Positions 33,035 to 42,210 of a DNA stretch of 64,000 bases are shown piece by piece. A model generated the notes under the pieces. The model made no database searches and was not told the origin of the DNA. It saw only the letters and a program-made list of their open reading frames with translations. Position 1 is the stretch's first letter. Every line of letters starts with the position of its first letter. The stretch is taken from positions 1 to 64,000 of the forward strand of contig JAPWHR010000019.1 in the NCBI GenBank assembly GCA_027214345.1, given 5' to 3'. The translations under genes were made by a program, and so were the position numbers. This DNA comes from Comamonadaceae bacterium G21597-S1 (lineage in GTDB: Bacteria > Pseudomonadota > Gammaproteobacteria > Burkholderiales > Burkholderiaceae_C).

Positions 33035-33888
33035 TGACCACCGCCATGACCCCGCGCCCTTTTCAACAAGTCGATGTCTTCACTGCGACGCCCTACCGCG
33101 GCAACCCGCTGGCCGTGGTGCTGCAGGCCGATGGCCTGGACGACGCCACCATGCAGGGTTTTGCGCGCTGGACCAATCTGTCGGAGACCACGTTCCTGCT
33201 CGCGCCCACCGACGCCGGCGCCGACTACCGGGTGCGCATCTTCACGCCCGGCGGCGAACTGCAGTTTGCCGGCCATCCGACCCTGGGGAGTTGCCACGCC
33301 TGGCTGGCCGCGGGCGGAAAACCGCAGGCCCGAGACCAGGTCGTGCAGCAATGCGGCGTCGGCCTGGTGACGATTCGTCGCGACGCCGAACGGCTGGCGT
33401 TCGGCGCACCGAAACTCAGGCGCAACGCGGTACGCGCGCCGCTGCTGGCCTCGGTGGCCGCGGCGCTCGGCCTGCGGCCGGCGCAGGTCGTGTCGGCGCA
33501 GCTGCTGGACAACGGCACAGCCTGGATGGGCCTGCTGCTGGACGATGCGAGTACCGTAGCGCAGCTCAAGCCCGACTTCGGCCGGCTCGCCGCAACCGGA
33601 AACAAGGTCGGCGTGGCAGCGGCGCGCGCCGATGGCGGCGACGTGCAACTCGAGGTGCGCGCGTTCGCGCCGCACCTGGGCGTCAACGAGGATCCGGTCA
33701 CCGGCAGCCTCAATGCCAGCCTGGCGCAATGGCTGATTGCCGATGGCCACATGCCCGGCCGCTACGTCGCAGCCCAGGGTGCGGCGCTGGGCCGCGCCGG
33801 CCGGGTGCACATCGACTCGGATGCAACCGGCCAGGTCTGGGTCGGTGGCTCGTCGGCGACCTGTATCCAGGGCAGCGTGCGCCTGTGA
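33034..33888 (+). CDS. PhzF family isomerase
   Basis: 284 aa, full length for the family. 'FQQVDVFTATPYRGNPLAVV' is the conserved start and 'WTNLSETTFLL' carries the catalytic Glu of PhzF proteins. 'IFTPGGELQFAGHPTLGSCH' and, in the second half, 'EDPVTGSLNASLAQWL' are the paired GHP and DPVTGS motifs. Substrate unknown; most bacterial members outside phenazine clusters act on small amino-acid-like compounds. The start overlaps the GST stop by one base. Confidence 0.92.
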   Translation: MTTAMTPRPFQQVDVFTATPYRGNPLAVVLQADGLDDATMQGFARWTNLSETTFLLAPTDAGADYRVRIFTPGGELQFAGHPTLGSCHAWLAAGGKPQARDQVVQQCGVGLVTIRRDAERLAFGAPKLRRNAVRAPLLASVAAALGLRPAQVVSAQLLDNGTAWMGLLLDDASTVAQLKPDFGRLAATGNKVGVAAARADGGDVQLEVRAFAPHLGVNEDPVTGSLNASLAQWLIADGHMPGRYVAAQGAALGRAGRVHIDSDATGQVWVGGSSATCIQGSVRL

Positions 33889-33958
33889 ACCGCACCGCCC
33901 CGGCCCGGCATCCGCAGGCGCCGACACGGACGATGGCCGCAACCGAGGAACACACATC

Positions 33959-34936
33959 ATGACAGCCATGGTCCTGCCGACGCTGGCCGAGATCGAAGCG
34001 GCCGCCGAGGTCGTCTACCGCGCAATGCCACCGACGCCGCAATACCGTTGGGATCTGTCCAGCCAGCGCCTGGGCACCCACTGCTGGCTCAAGCACGAGA
34101 ACCACGCGCCGGTGGGCGCGTTCAAGATCCGCGGCGGCCTGACGTTCTTCGACATGCTGCGTCGACACGACCGCCTGCCACGGGCCGTCATCAGCGCCAC
34201 CCGCGGCAACCACGGCCAGAGCGTGGCCTGGTCGGCGCGCGCGCACGGCGTGGCCTGCACCATCGTCGTCCCGCACGGCAACTCGGTCGAGAAAAACGCG
34301 GCCATGCGCGCGCTGGGCGCCGAGCTGGTCGAACACGGCGACGATTTCCAGGCCAGCCGCGAACATGCGCTGGGCCTGGCGGAACAGCGCGGCGCACTGA
34401 TGGTGCCCAGCTTCCACGTCGACCTGGTGCGCGGCGTGGCGACCTACTGGTGGGAATTCCTGCGCGCGGCGCCGCAGCTGGACGTCATCTACGTGCCGAT
34501 CGGCCTGGGTTCGGGCATCTGCGGCGCCATCGCCGCCAGGCGCGCCTTGCGGCATCCGGTGCGTATCGTCGGTGTGGTCAGCAGCCACGCAACCACCTAT
34601 GCCGACTCGCTGGCGGCCGGCCACGTGGTCGCGGCGCCGGTGAGCGCCGTGCTGGCGGACGGCATGGCCTGCCGGATTGCGGAGCCCGACGCCGTCGATA
34701 CGCTGGCGGGCGAACTCGACCATGTGGTGCAGGTCAGCGACGCACAGGTGGCACAGGCCATGCGCGACCTGTTCGCCGATACCCACAACATGGCCGAAGG
34801 TGCCGGCGCCGCCGGTTTCGCCGCCGCGATGCAGGAACGCGACGCCTTGCATGGGCAGGTCGTGGGCACGGTGATCTCGGGCGGCAACGTCGACAGCGCC
34901 GTCGTGGCCCGCGTGCTCGATGGCGCCGACGCGTGA
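33959..34936 (+). CDS. Threonine dehydratase-like PLP enzyme (fold type II)
   Basis: 325 aa. 'HENHAPVGAFKIRGGLTFF' holds the PLP lysine, 'SATRGNHGQSVAWSARAHG' the Asn/Gly loop near the phosphate, and the Gly-rich phosphate-binding loop is 'VPIGLGSGICGAIAA'. There is no C-terminal ACT domain, as in catabolic dehydratases, racemases and EutB-like enzymes. GAGGA precedes the ATG by nine bases. The stop overlaps the next start as GTGA. Probably a deaminating dehydratase or racemase for the amino acid handled by this cluster. Confidence 0.88.
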   Translation: MTAMVLPTLAEIEAAAEVVYRAMPPTPQYRWDLSSQRLGTHCWLKHENHAPVGAFKIRGGLTFFDMLRRHDRLPRAVISATRGNHGQSVAWSARAHGVACTIVVPHGNSVEKNAAMRALGAELVEHGDDFQASREHALGLAEQRGALMVPSFHVDLVRGVATYWWEFLRAAPQLDVIYVPIGLGSGICGAIAARRALRHPVRIVGVVSSHATTYADSLAAGHVVAAPVSAVLADGMACRIAEPDAVDTLAGELDHVVQVSDAQVAQAMRDLFADTHNMAEGAGAAGFAAAMQERDALHGQVVGTVISGGNVDSAVVARVLDGADA

Positions 34937-35451
34937 AATACCTGCAGGCCTATCCACAGACGCTGCGGGAGCAGGCGCGTGCGATGCTCGCTGCCGGCAC
35001 CCTGGGCAACATGCTGGAACGGCGTTATCCGCAGGCCCATGCGATCCGCACCGACGGTGCCTTGTACGACTACGTGACCGGGCTCAAGAGCCGCTTCATG
35101 CGTGGCGCGCCATCGCTGTCCAAGGTCGCGTTCGACAACAAGCTGCAGGTGGTTGCCCATGCCCTGGGCACCCACACGACCGTCTCGCGGGTGCAGGGCA
35201 GCCGGCTCAAGTCCAAGCGCGAGATCCGCATTGCCGCGCTGTTCCGCCACACGCCCGAGGCCTTCCTGCGCATGATCGTCGTGCACGAACTGGCGCACCT
35301 GAAGGAGCGCGCGCACGACAAGGCCTTCTACCAGCTGTGTTGCCACATGGAGCCGGACTACCACCAGATCGAGTTCGACCTGCGGCTGTACCTGACGCAG
35401 CTCGAGCATGCGCAGGCGTCTTGCGCGCTCCTGCCCAACAGCGCAGACTGA
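34933..35451 (+). CDS. YgjP-like metallopeptidase-domain protein (DUF45)
   Basis: 172 aa. The zinc motif is 'VVHELAHLKERAHDKAFYQL' (HELAH-x2-E-x2-H), followed by 'CCHMEPDY'. This HExxH plus downstream His pattern defines YgjP/SprT-like DUF45 proteins. GTG start at 34933 overlaps the dehydratase stop (GTGA). The physiological substrate is unknown; placement after the dehydratase may be operon economy rather than a functional link. Confidence 0.88.
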   Translation: MKYLQAYPQTLREQARAMLAAGTLGNMLERRYPQAHAIRTDGALYDYVTGLKSRFMRGAPSLSKVAFDNKLQVVAHALGTHTTVSRVQGSRLKSKREIRIAALFRHTPEAFLRMIVVHELAHLKERAHDKAFYQLCCHMEPDYHQIEFDLRLYLTQLEHAQASCALLPNSAD

Positions 35452-35518
35452 GTGTCGCCCCGGCGGCTTCGCCCTGGCCGGCACCCCGCGACACGGGACG
35501 CACTACCATGCTGCTGCC

Positions 35519-35977
35519 ATGACACCGCGCCCTCCCGAGCCACCCGAGACCGATGTGCCCGCGGCCATGCGTGTTCCACCCGAGCCGCGGCCCTTGAGCC
35601 GGCCGGTGCGCGGCTTGTTGTGGCTGGCGGGCACGATCGCACTCGGCCTCGGCATGGTCGGCGTGGTGCTGCCGGGCCTGCCGACGACCCCGTTCATCCT
35701 GCTGGCCGCCGCCTGTTATGCGCGCGCCTCGCCACGGCTGCACCGGCGCATGCGCGAAAGCGCCTGGATCGGCCCGATGCTGCGCGACTGGGAACACCAC
35801 CGCAGCCTGACCCGGCGGGTCAAGACCCTTGCACTGACGATGATGACCGTGATGGTCGCCGTATCGGTCTGGACCTTCGACGGGCGCCCGTGGCTGCAGG
35901 CCGTGCTGGTGCTCGCAGGCCTGCTGGGCGTATGGGTGGTGGGCTGGCGCATTCCGACCCGGGCCGGGTCCCGCTGA
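35519..35977 (+). CDS. DUF454 (YbaN-like) inner-membrane protein
   Basis: 152 aa. After a Pro-rich N-terminal extension, 'LLWLAGTIALGLGMVGVVLP', 'GLPTTPFILLAAACYARASP' and 'WEHHRSLTRRVKTLAL' are the DUF454 signature, with further membrane segments up to 'GLLGVWVVGWRI'. Function unknown. ATG 35519 has no clear ribosome site; the ATG at 35567 is an alternative that removes 16 residues of low-complexity sequence. Confidence 0.87.
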   Translation: MTPRPPEPPETDVPAAMRVPPEPRPLSRPVRGLLWLAGTIALGLGMVGVVLPGLPTTPFILLAAACYARASPRLHRRMRESAWIGPMLRDWEHHRSLTRRVKTLALTMMTVMVAVSVWTFDGRPWLQAVLVLAGLLGVWVVGWRIPTRAGSR

Positions 35978-36108
35978 CGGCTCCGCGGACGCCAGCCGCT
36001 ACCGAGTGTTACCCGATCGGACCGCCCGAGCCGCGGCGCAGCCGGGATAATGACGGGTTCGCCGCTTCACTCGATCTCCGCCATCCGCCGCGACGATGGC
36101 GCCTGCCC

Positions 36109-37320
36109 ATGTTGTCCCGATCCATCACCCTTGATTTCCCGGCACGCGCCCGCGCGATGCGCCGCATGTGCGTGCTGACCGCGTGCGCGGCGACACTGGT
36201 CATGGCGTCGGCACGGGCCCAGTCGTCCGCCGCACCCGCGTCCGGCCCATGGACCGACTGCACCACGCTGTCCGACAACAGCGCGCGGTTGGCTTGCTTC
36301 GACCGCTGGGCCGCGCGCCAGACCTCGGCATCGGCATTGGCGGCCGACGCGGCCCCACCAGCCCTGGCGCCGCCGGCCGGCACCCCGATTGCCGAGGCAA
36401 GCACGACCGATTCCGCGCGGGTGACCGCGATCGACGACGACTTGACCGAGCGACCCTGCTCCGACCCGCAATCGTCACCGCTGTCGCGCTTCTGGGAACT
36501 CGAGCCCGCCAGCGATTGCGGCACGTTCGGCATCCGGGGCTACCGGCCGCTGAGCCTGTCGTGGATCGGCTCGGACAGCGTCAACAAGGCGCCATCGTCA
36601 CCCGCAGCCGGTCACACGGTCACCACGCCGGTCAACTACAGCACCTCGGAGACACGGATCCAGCTGTCGGTGCGCACCAAGATCGCGCGCGGCCTGCTGA
36701 CCGAAGGCGACTCGCCGCGCCGCGACTCCTTGTGGTTCGGTTATACCCAGCAGTCTTACTGGCAGCTGTTCAATGGCGACATCTCGCGCCCGTTCCGCAG
36801 CACCGACCATGAGCCCGAGCTGACCTACATCTTTCCGACCGACGTGCCGCTCCAGGGCGGCTGGCGCTGGCGTTATGCCGGCCTGTCGCTGAACCACCAG
36901 TCCAACGGCCAGAGCCTGCCGCTGTCGCGCAGCTGGAACCGCATCATCGCCATGGTCGGCGTGGAAAAGGACGACCGCTTCGCCTTGACGGCCCGGGCCT
37001 GGGCCCGCGTCCCGGAAAAGGACGAAGACGACGACAACCCGGACATCAGCGACATGATCGGCCGGGCCGAATTGACCGGGACCTGGTATGTCAACAAGAC
37101 CAACACGCTGGCGATGACGCTGCGCCATGCGCTGCGCAGTTCGGCACGCGGCTCGGTGCGGCTGGAGTGGCTGCGCACGATCGGCTCGGCCCGCGCCAAC
37201 GGCGAGCCGAGCCGGCTGCGTTTTCACACCCAGCTGTTCAGCGGTTATGGCGATTCGCTGCTGGACTACAACCGCAAGCGCACGGTGCTCAGCCTGGGCC
37301 TGAGCCTGGTGGATTTCTAG
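36109..37320 (+). CDS. pldA: Outer-membrane phospholipase A (PldA)
   Basis: 403 aa. 'GLSLNHQSNGQSLPLSRSWN' contains the catalytic His-x-Ser and downstream Asn of OMPLA, followed by strand-rich sequence ending 'VLSLGLSLVDF' with a terminal Phe. A signal peptide runs from the second ATG (36157: 'RRMCVLTACAATLVMASARA'), which may be the true start; neither ATG has a good ribosome site. An N-terminal region of about 90 residues before the barrel includes 'CTTLSDNSARLACFDRWA', common in betaproteobacterial PldA. The enzyme hydrolyses phospholipids that reach the outer leaflet. Confidence 0.92.
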   Translation: MLSRSITLDFPARARAMRRMCVLTACAATLVMASARAQSSAAPASGPWTDCTTLSDNSARLACFDRWAARQTSASALAADAAPPALAPPAGTPIAEASTTDSARVTAIDDDLTERPCSDPQSSPLSRFWELEPASDCGTFGIRGYRPLSLSWIGSDSVNKAPSSPAAGHTVTTPVNYSTSETRIQLSVRTKIARGLLTEGDSPRRDSLWFGYTQQSYWQLFNGDISRPFRSTDHEPELTYIFPTDVPLQGGWRWRYAGLSLNHQSNGQSLPLSRSWNRIIAMVGVEKDDRFALTARAWARVPEKDEDDDNPDISDMIGRAELTGTWYVNKTNTLAMTLRHALRSSARGSVRLEWLRTIGSARANGEPSRLRFHTQLFSGYGDSLLDYNRKRTVLSLGLSLVDF

Positions 37321-37331
37321 ACCGGCGGGCG

Positions 37332-37721
37332 TCAGGGGTTCACCGCAGCGACCTCCTCGGTCGTGAAGTCCGCGGGCAACACGATCTCGAGCAATTCGAC
37401 GTCGTCGCTGTGGCCGAGTTCGCGATGGCGAATGCCCGGCGGCTGGTGCACGCAGGAGCCGGCTTCCAGCCGAATCGTGCCCTGCCCTTCGTACTCGAAC
37501 TCGATCCATCCCTTGAGCACGTAGACCAGCTGGAACTCGGTGCCATGCCGATGCGGCTGGCTGGAGAATTCCGTGCCGCCGGCGGATCGAATGACATGCG
37601 CGACCACCCGGCCTTGCGTCGCCTCCTTGATGCCGAGGTCGCGGTATTCGAAGAAGGAACGCAGCCCGCGTTCGAAACGGGCGTCCCTGGCATGGGTGGC
37701 GACGAAGCCTTGTGGGGTCAT
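37332..37721 (-). CDS. Cupin-domain protein
   Basis: 129 aa. Cupin motif 1 is 'QPHRHGTEFQLVYVLKGWIE' (His, His, Glu ligands) and motif 2 is 'GSCVHQPPGIRHREL'. A single-domain metal cupin of unknown substrate. GGAG precedes the ATG (GGAGACTCC). Convergent with pldA (11-bp gap) and 96 bp downstream of the type II NADH dehydrogenase. Confidence 0.9.
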   Translation of the reverse strand: MTPQGFVATHARDARFERGLRSFFEYRDLGIKEATQGRVVAHVIRSAGGTEFSSQPHRHGTEFQLVYVLKGWIEFEYEGQGTIRLEAGSCVHQPPGIRHRELGHSDDVELLEIVLPADFTTEEVAAVNP

Positions 37722-37816
37722 GGAGTCTCCTCGGGGTTGCGCTTCGATGTTCGCAAGCCGTGCCGTGCAGGTCAAGCCGGCCGGTCGCGGGCGTGCGGCA
37801 TGCCGCATGGCGCGCC

Positions 37817-39106
37817 TCAGTGCAGCTTCACCCGCCCCGACACCCGCCGCTGCAGCAACCGGGCCAGTGCCAGCACCGCCGTCGCACCGGCCCCGAGGAT
37901 GGCCCGGTGGTGCATCAGGTGCAACGACATGTACATCCACTTGGCGATCAGCCCGTCGACGAAGAAGTTGCGGCCCGACAAGGCCCCCATCAGGTTGCCG
38001 ACACCCCGGTTCTCGCCCAGCGAGACCAGGGAGCCGAAGTCGCGGTAACGGAATTCGGGTGCGTATTCCGCGCCCGCCTGTTGGGCCACGAGTGAACGCG
38101 CCAGGTATTCGGCCTGTTGATGGGCGGCCTGCGCCCGCGCCGGAACCAGGGCGTCCTCGCGCCAGGCACAGGCCGCGCAATCGCCCATCGCATAGACGGA
38201 CGGGGCCGAGGTCTGGAGTTTCGCGTTCACGACGAACTGGTTGGAGCGATTGACCTCCAGCCCATAGTCCCGGTTGCCCGGTGCGGCTTTGATGCCGGCC
38301 GCCCAGACGACCAGGTCGGCCGGCAGTTCACCCGCGCTGGTACGCAATCCGGTCGAATGGATCTCGGTCACCTTGGTGTCGGTCAGCACGCGCACGCCAC
38401 GGCGCCGCAATGCGGCGTCGGCCTGGCGCGAGATTCGTTCTGGCAGGCCGGCCAGGATACGCGGCGCAGCCTCGACCAGGGCGATGTCCAGGCGGAAGTG
38501 CTGGTTGGGCGCGATGCTCTGCAACACCTCGTCATGGGCTTCGAGCAGTTCGGCCGACAACTCGACACCGGTGGCACCACCACCGACGATGGCCATGCGC
38601 ATCTGCTTGTCGGCCGAAAAGGCGGCGCGCATGAAGGCCGCCAGCAAGGTGCGGTGAAAGGCCTCGGCGTCGCTGGCCTGCTCCAGCACATGGGCATGTT
38701 CGGCACCGGGCGTGCCGAAGAAATTCGAACCGCTGCCCAGGGCCAGCACCAGGGTGTCGAAGGCCACGCGGCGCTGCGGCACCTGCTCGACGCCGTCGGC
38801 GTCGCGGATCGCGGCCAGCGTGACCAGCCGCGCCGCCGCGTCCAGGCCGACCATCTCGCCGAGCGCGAAGCTGAAACGGTTGCGCCGCGCCAGGATGGGA
38901 TAGGACAGGCCCTCGGCATGGGCATCCATGGTGCCCGCGGCCACCTCGTGCAGCGTCGGCTTCCAGATATGGATGGCCGCGCGGTCGATCAGCAACACCG
39001 CTTCCCGCCCGAGCTTGCGGCCCAGCCGCGCAGCGAGTTCGAGACCGCCGGCACCGCCGCCGATGATCACGATGTCGGAGCGAAGCACGGTGGCGGTCTG
39101 GCTCAT
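37817..39106 (-). CDS. Type II NADH:quinone oxidoreductase (NDH-2 family)
   Basis: 429 aa. FAD motif 'IVIIGGGAGGLELAARLG', NAD motif 'MAIVGGGATGVELSAELLEA', and the family FAD motif 'VYAMGDCAACAW' occur in order. The C-terminus has 'LIAKWMYMSLHLMHHRAILG', an amphipathic membrane-attachment region of NDH-2. It oxidises NADH and reduces quinone without pumping protons, so it can feed the quinone pool used by the multiheme locus. AGGA stands before the ATG (AAGGAACCGAAC). Confidence 0.93.
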   Translation of the reverse strand: MSQTATVLRSDIVIIGGGAGGLELAARLGRKLGREAVLLIDRAAIHIWKPTLHEVAAGTMDAHAEGLSYPILARRNRFSFALGEMVGLDAAARLVTLAAIRDADGVEQVPQRRVAFDTLVLALGSGSNFFGTPGAEHAHVLEQASDAEAFHRTLLAAFMRAAFSADKQMRMAIVGGGATGVELSAELLEAHDEVLQSIAPNQHFRLDIALVEAAPRILAGLPERISRQADAALRRRGVRVLTDTKVTEIHSTGLRTSAGELPADLVVWAAGIKAAPGNRDYGLEVNRSNQFVVNAKLQTSAPSVYAMGDCAACAWREDALVPARAQAAHQQAEYLARSLVAQQAGAEYAPEFRYRDFGSLVSLGENRGVGNLMGALSGRNFFVDGLIAKWMYMSLHLMHHRAILGAGATAVLALARLLQRRVSGRVKLH

Positions 39107-39125
39107 GTTCGGTTCCTTGCCGGTG

Positions 39126-40013
39126 TCAGTTCAACAGCCCGAGTGTCCCGTCTCCCAATGCGGACCCGGTTCGCGCCAGGTCGAGGATGACGTCGAAATG
39201 GTTGCGGCCAGGCACCTCCAAGCGTGGCACGGGCCTTCCGGTGGCCACTTCGATGCCGTCGGCAAAGGCCTGGCTCTGGCGCTTGAACGCGTCCGTCTCG
39301 ATGTCGCCCCAGCACACCAGTACCGGCGGAACACCCGCCAGGTCGAAACGCAGCGGGCTCACCCGTGCCGCGGACTCCGGCGTCAATGCCAGCGCCGCGT
39401 TGATCGACGTACCGATCAACGGCGCCAGCTCGTAGATGCCCGATACCAGTACCGCGGCCGCCGGCAAGCCCGGCGGCAGGTCGGCGTCACCCGGCCAGCC
39501 GCGCAGGCAACACATGGCGCTCAGGTGGGCGCCGGCCGAGCTGCCGGCCACGACGATCCGCCGGCCATCGAATCCGAGTTCGGCCGCATGGGCATGCAAC
39601 CAGCGCAGCGCCTTGCGGCACTCGAGCACCATCTGTTCGACCGTTGCATGCGGCGCCAGCGTGTAGTCGATGGCCACGAACGCCGCGCCGGCGGCCAGGC
39701 AACCCTCGGCGGCAAACAGGGATTCGTTCTTCGACAACTCCTGCCAGTAGCCACCATGGATGAAAACCAGCAGCGGCGGCAAGGGCGCATCGGCGCGGGT
39801 GGGCGGTGGCACGAACAGGTCCAGCGTCTGGGATGCCGCCGGGCCGTAGGCAAGGCCGCAGCGTCCCGTGTGCCGTTGCTGCACAGCCACGCTCCGGTCC
39901 GCATAGGCCTGTACAAAGGGCTGGTAATCGCCGCCGATACACGAACTCGGCGAATACGCGCGCTCCCGCTCGGCCACTGGCCGATCGGTGCCGAACGCTG
40001 TCGCATCGATCAT
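39126..40013 (-). CDS. Alpha/beta hydrolase, kynurenine formamidase-like
   Basis: 295 aa. The oxyanion motif 'FIHGGYWQELSKNES' (HGGxW) is diagnostic of eukaryote-type arylformamidases; 'VVAGSSAGAHLSAM' carries the nucleophile Ser, 'GDIETDAFKRQ' the acid and 'GRNHFDV' the His. It is therefore expected to hydrolyse N-formylkynurenine to kynurenine plus formate. The start overlaps the tryptophan dioxygenase stop by one base (TGATG), consistent with the next pathway step. It takes the place normally held by the unrelated KynB cyclase-family enzyme. Confidence 0.85.
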   Translation of the reverse strand: MIDATAFGTDRPVAERERAYSPSSCIGGDYQPFVQAYADRSVAVQQRHTGRCGLAYGPAASQTLDLFVPPPTRADAPLPPLLVFIHGGYWQELSKNESLFAAEGCLAAGAAFVAIDYTLAPHATVEQMVLECRKALRWLHAHAAELGFDGRRIVVAGSSAGAHLSAMCCLRGWPGDADLPPGLPAAAVLVSGIYELAPLIGTSINAALALTPESAARVSPLRFDLAGVPPVLVCWGDIETDAFKRQSQAFADGIEVATGRPVPRLEVPGRNHFDVILDLARTGSALGDGTLGLLN

Positions 40014-40873
40014 CACAACTCGGTGCGCACGCGCCAGAGTTCGGGGAACAACACCACGTCGAGCATCTTGCGCAGGTAACTCACGCCGCCGGTGCCGCCG
40101 GTGCCGCGCTTGAAACCGATGATGCGTTCGACCGTGGTCACATGGCGGAAACGCCAGAGCCGGAAGGCGTCTTCGAGGTCGACCAGTTCCTCGGCCAGCT
40201 GATACAGGTCCCAATACGCCGAGGGATCGCGGTAGACCGTCAGCCAGGCCTGGGTGACGGCTTCATTCTCCACATAGGGCTGGGTCCAGTCGCGCTGCAG
40301 GTGGCTGTCGGGGATCGGCAGGCCGCGCCGGGCCATCAGGCGCAGCGATTCGTCGTACAACGAGGGCGCCTCGTAGGCCGCCTGCACCAGCGCCAGCAGT
40401 TCCGGGCGATGCGCATGCGGCTTGAGCATCGCTGCATTCTTGTTGCCCAGCGCGAACTCGATGCAGCGGTACTGGTAACTCTGGAATCCGCTCGACTGCC
40501 CCAGCGACGGCCGCATCGCCGTATATTCCGGCGGTGTCATCGTGGCCAGCACGTCCCACGCGTGCACCAGCTGCTCCATGATGCGCGAGACCCTCGCCAG
40601 CATCTTGAAGCCGCTGGAGAGTTCGTCACTAGCCACGCAATGCATGGCGCCGCCGAGTTCGTGCAGCATCAGCTTCATCCACAACTCGCTGGTCTGGTGC
40701 TGCACGATGAACAGCATTTCGTCGTGCGCCGGCGACAGCGGCTTTTGCGCCGTCAGGATCTGGTCGAGCTGCAGGTAGTCGCCATAACTCATGGAGCGGC
40801 TGAAGTCGAGCTGGGCCTTCTCCTGCTGGACGATCTGTTCGGTCGCCGAGGGACCGCGGGGCGGCTGCTGCAT
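40013..40873 (-). CDS. kynA: Tryptophan 2,3-dioxygenase
   Basis: 286 aa, the standard bacterial length. Heme enzyme opening the indole ring of L-Trp to N-formylkynurenine. '[20 protein letters not shown]', '[19 protein letters not shown]', '[15 protein letters not shown]' (substrate Arg) and '[19 protein letters not shown]' (heme-ligand His, C-terminal loop) are all present. GGAG precedes the ATG by five bases. It sits between the aromatic aminotransferase and the formamidase-like gene, all on the minus strand. Confidence 0.96.
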   Translation of the reverse strand: MQQPPRGPSATEQIVQQEKAQLDFSRSMSYGDYLQLDQILTAQKPLSPAHDEMLFIVQHQTSELWMKLMLHELGGAMHCVASDELSSGFKMLARVSRIMEQLVHAWDVLATMTPPEYTAMRPSLGQSSGFQSYQYRCIEFALGNKNAAMLKPHAHRPELLALVQAAYEAPSLYDESLRLMARRGLPIPDSHLQRDWTQPYVENEAVTQAWLTVYRDPSAYWDLYQLAEELVDLEDAFRLWRFRHVTTVERIIGFKRGTGGTGGVSYLRKMLDVVLFPELWRVRTEL

Positions 40874-40875
40874 GT

Positions 40876-42093
40876 TCACTCCATCACGGCGGCCATGGCG
40901 CGTGCCACATGCGCGACGTTGTCGGTGGTCAGCCCCGAGACGCACAGGCGGCCCGAACCCACCAGGTAGACCGCATGGTCGTCCCTGAGCTGCGCCACCT
41001 GGGCCCTGCTCAGGCCGGTGTAGCTGAACATGCCGCGCTGGGACAGCAGGTAGTCGACGTTGTGCCGCCCCTGGAAGATCGCGCTCAGCGCCGCATGCAG
41101 CTGCTCGCGCATCGCCCGGATGCGCCCGCGCATCTCGGCGGTCTCGGCCTTCCACAACGCGAACAGTTCCGCATCATTGAGTACGCGCTCGATCACGCGC
41201 GCGCCGTGCGTGGGCGGAGTCGAGTAGTTGGCGCGCACCGTGGCCTTGAGCTGGCCGAGCACGGCCTCGGTCGTCGCGCGGTCCGCGCAGACCACACTCA
41301 ACCCGCCACAACGCTCGCCATACATCGAGAAGTTCTTCGAGAACGAGTTCGCGATCAGGAACTGCAAGCCGGCGTCGGCCATGGCGCGCAAGGCAAACGT
41401 GTCCTCGACCAGGCCGTCGCCGAAACCCTGGTATGCGATGTCGACGAAGGGAATCAGAGCGCCGTCGCGCAGGACCGGAATCAGCTCCTGCCACTGGGCG
41501 TCGCTCAGATCGACACCGGTCGGGTTGTGGCAGCAGGCATGCAGCAACACCACGCTGTGGCGCGGCAGCGTCTTGAGCTTGGCCAGCATGGCGTCGAAAC
41601 GCAGACCACCGGTGGCCGGGTCGTAATACGGATAGGTGTCGACCTTCAAACCGGCGCCGGCAAACATCGCATGGTGGTTCTCCCAGGTCGGGTCGCTGAC
41701 CCAGACGTTCGACTCCGGGTAATACCGATGCAGGAAATCCGCACCGACCTTGAGCGCGCCGGAGCCTCCCAGCGTCTGCAGGGTGGCCACGCGGCCACCG
41801 GTGACGGCCTCGTGACCGGCGCCCAGCAACAGCGTCTGCACGGCGCTGCGGTAGGCCGCCATGCCCTCGATCGGCAGGTAGGGCCGCGGGCCGATATTCG
41901 ACAGCAACGCCGTTTCGGCGCGCCGCACCGACGGCAACATCGGCAGTCGGCCGGCATTGTCGAAATAGACGCCAATGCTCAGGCTGACCTTCTCGGGACG
42001 GGGGTCGGCCTGGAAGGTTTCCATCAGCGACAGGATGGGATCTCCGGCATACGGAGGAACATGGGTGAAGAGTGCGCTGGCAGCAGTGGTCAT
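40876..42093 (-). CDS. Aromatic amino acid aminotransferase (aspartate/tyrosine type)
   Basis: 405 aa, class I aminotransferase of the AspC/TyrB subgroup. '[20 protein letters not shown]', '[18 protein letters not shown]', '[17 protein letters not shown]', '[17 protein letters not shown]', '[17 protein letters not shown]' (PLP Lys) and 'GMFSYTGLS' are the family motifs. It starts the tryptophan catabolic unit, two bases before kynA, and is divergent from an Lrp-type regulator. It could transaminate Trp, Tyr or Phe, or kynurenine to kynurenate. Confidence 0.94.
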   Translation of the reverse strand: MTTAASALFTHVPPYAGDPILSLMETFQADPRPEKVSLSIGVYFDNAGRLPMLPSVRRAETALLSNIGPRPYLPIEGMAAYRSAVQTLLLGAGHEAVTGGRVATLQTLGGSGALKVGADFLHRYYPESNVWVSDPTWENHHAMFAGAGLKVDTYPYYDPATGGLRFDAMLAKLKTLPRHSVVLLHACCHNPTGVDLSDAQWQELIPVLRDGALIPFVDIAYQGFGDGLVEDTFALRAMADAGLQFLIANSFSKNFSMYGERCGGLSVVCADRATTEAVLGQLKATVRANYSTPPTHGARVIERVLNDAELFALWKAETAEMRGRIRAMREQLHAALSAIFQGRHNVDYLLSQRGMFSYTGLSRAQVAQLRDDHAVYLVGSGRLCVSGLTTDNVAHVARAMAAVME

Positions 42094-42210
42094 GAGGGTC
42101 GGCTTTCGACAGTGGTTATGCGGCGATTTTCAGCCCTTGATCGTATCAATCCAATCAGTTTCTTCTCAGTGGATAATTTATTCACCAACAATCGTCATCT
42201 GGGAACATTT
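42094..42210. promoter_or_regulatory. AT-rich divergent promoter region, probable Lrp-type operators
   Basis: This 117-bp spacer is clearly more AT-rich than its surroundings and separates the tryptophan-catabolic genes from the Lrp/AsnC gene. GATAATTTATTC near 42171-42182 and the dyad TTGAT/ATCAA around 42141-42152 are candidate binding or promoter elements. No -35/-10 pair is strong enough to name. Confidence 0.45.
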
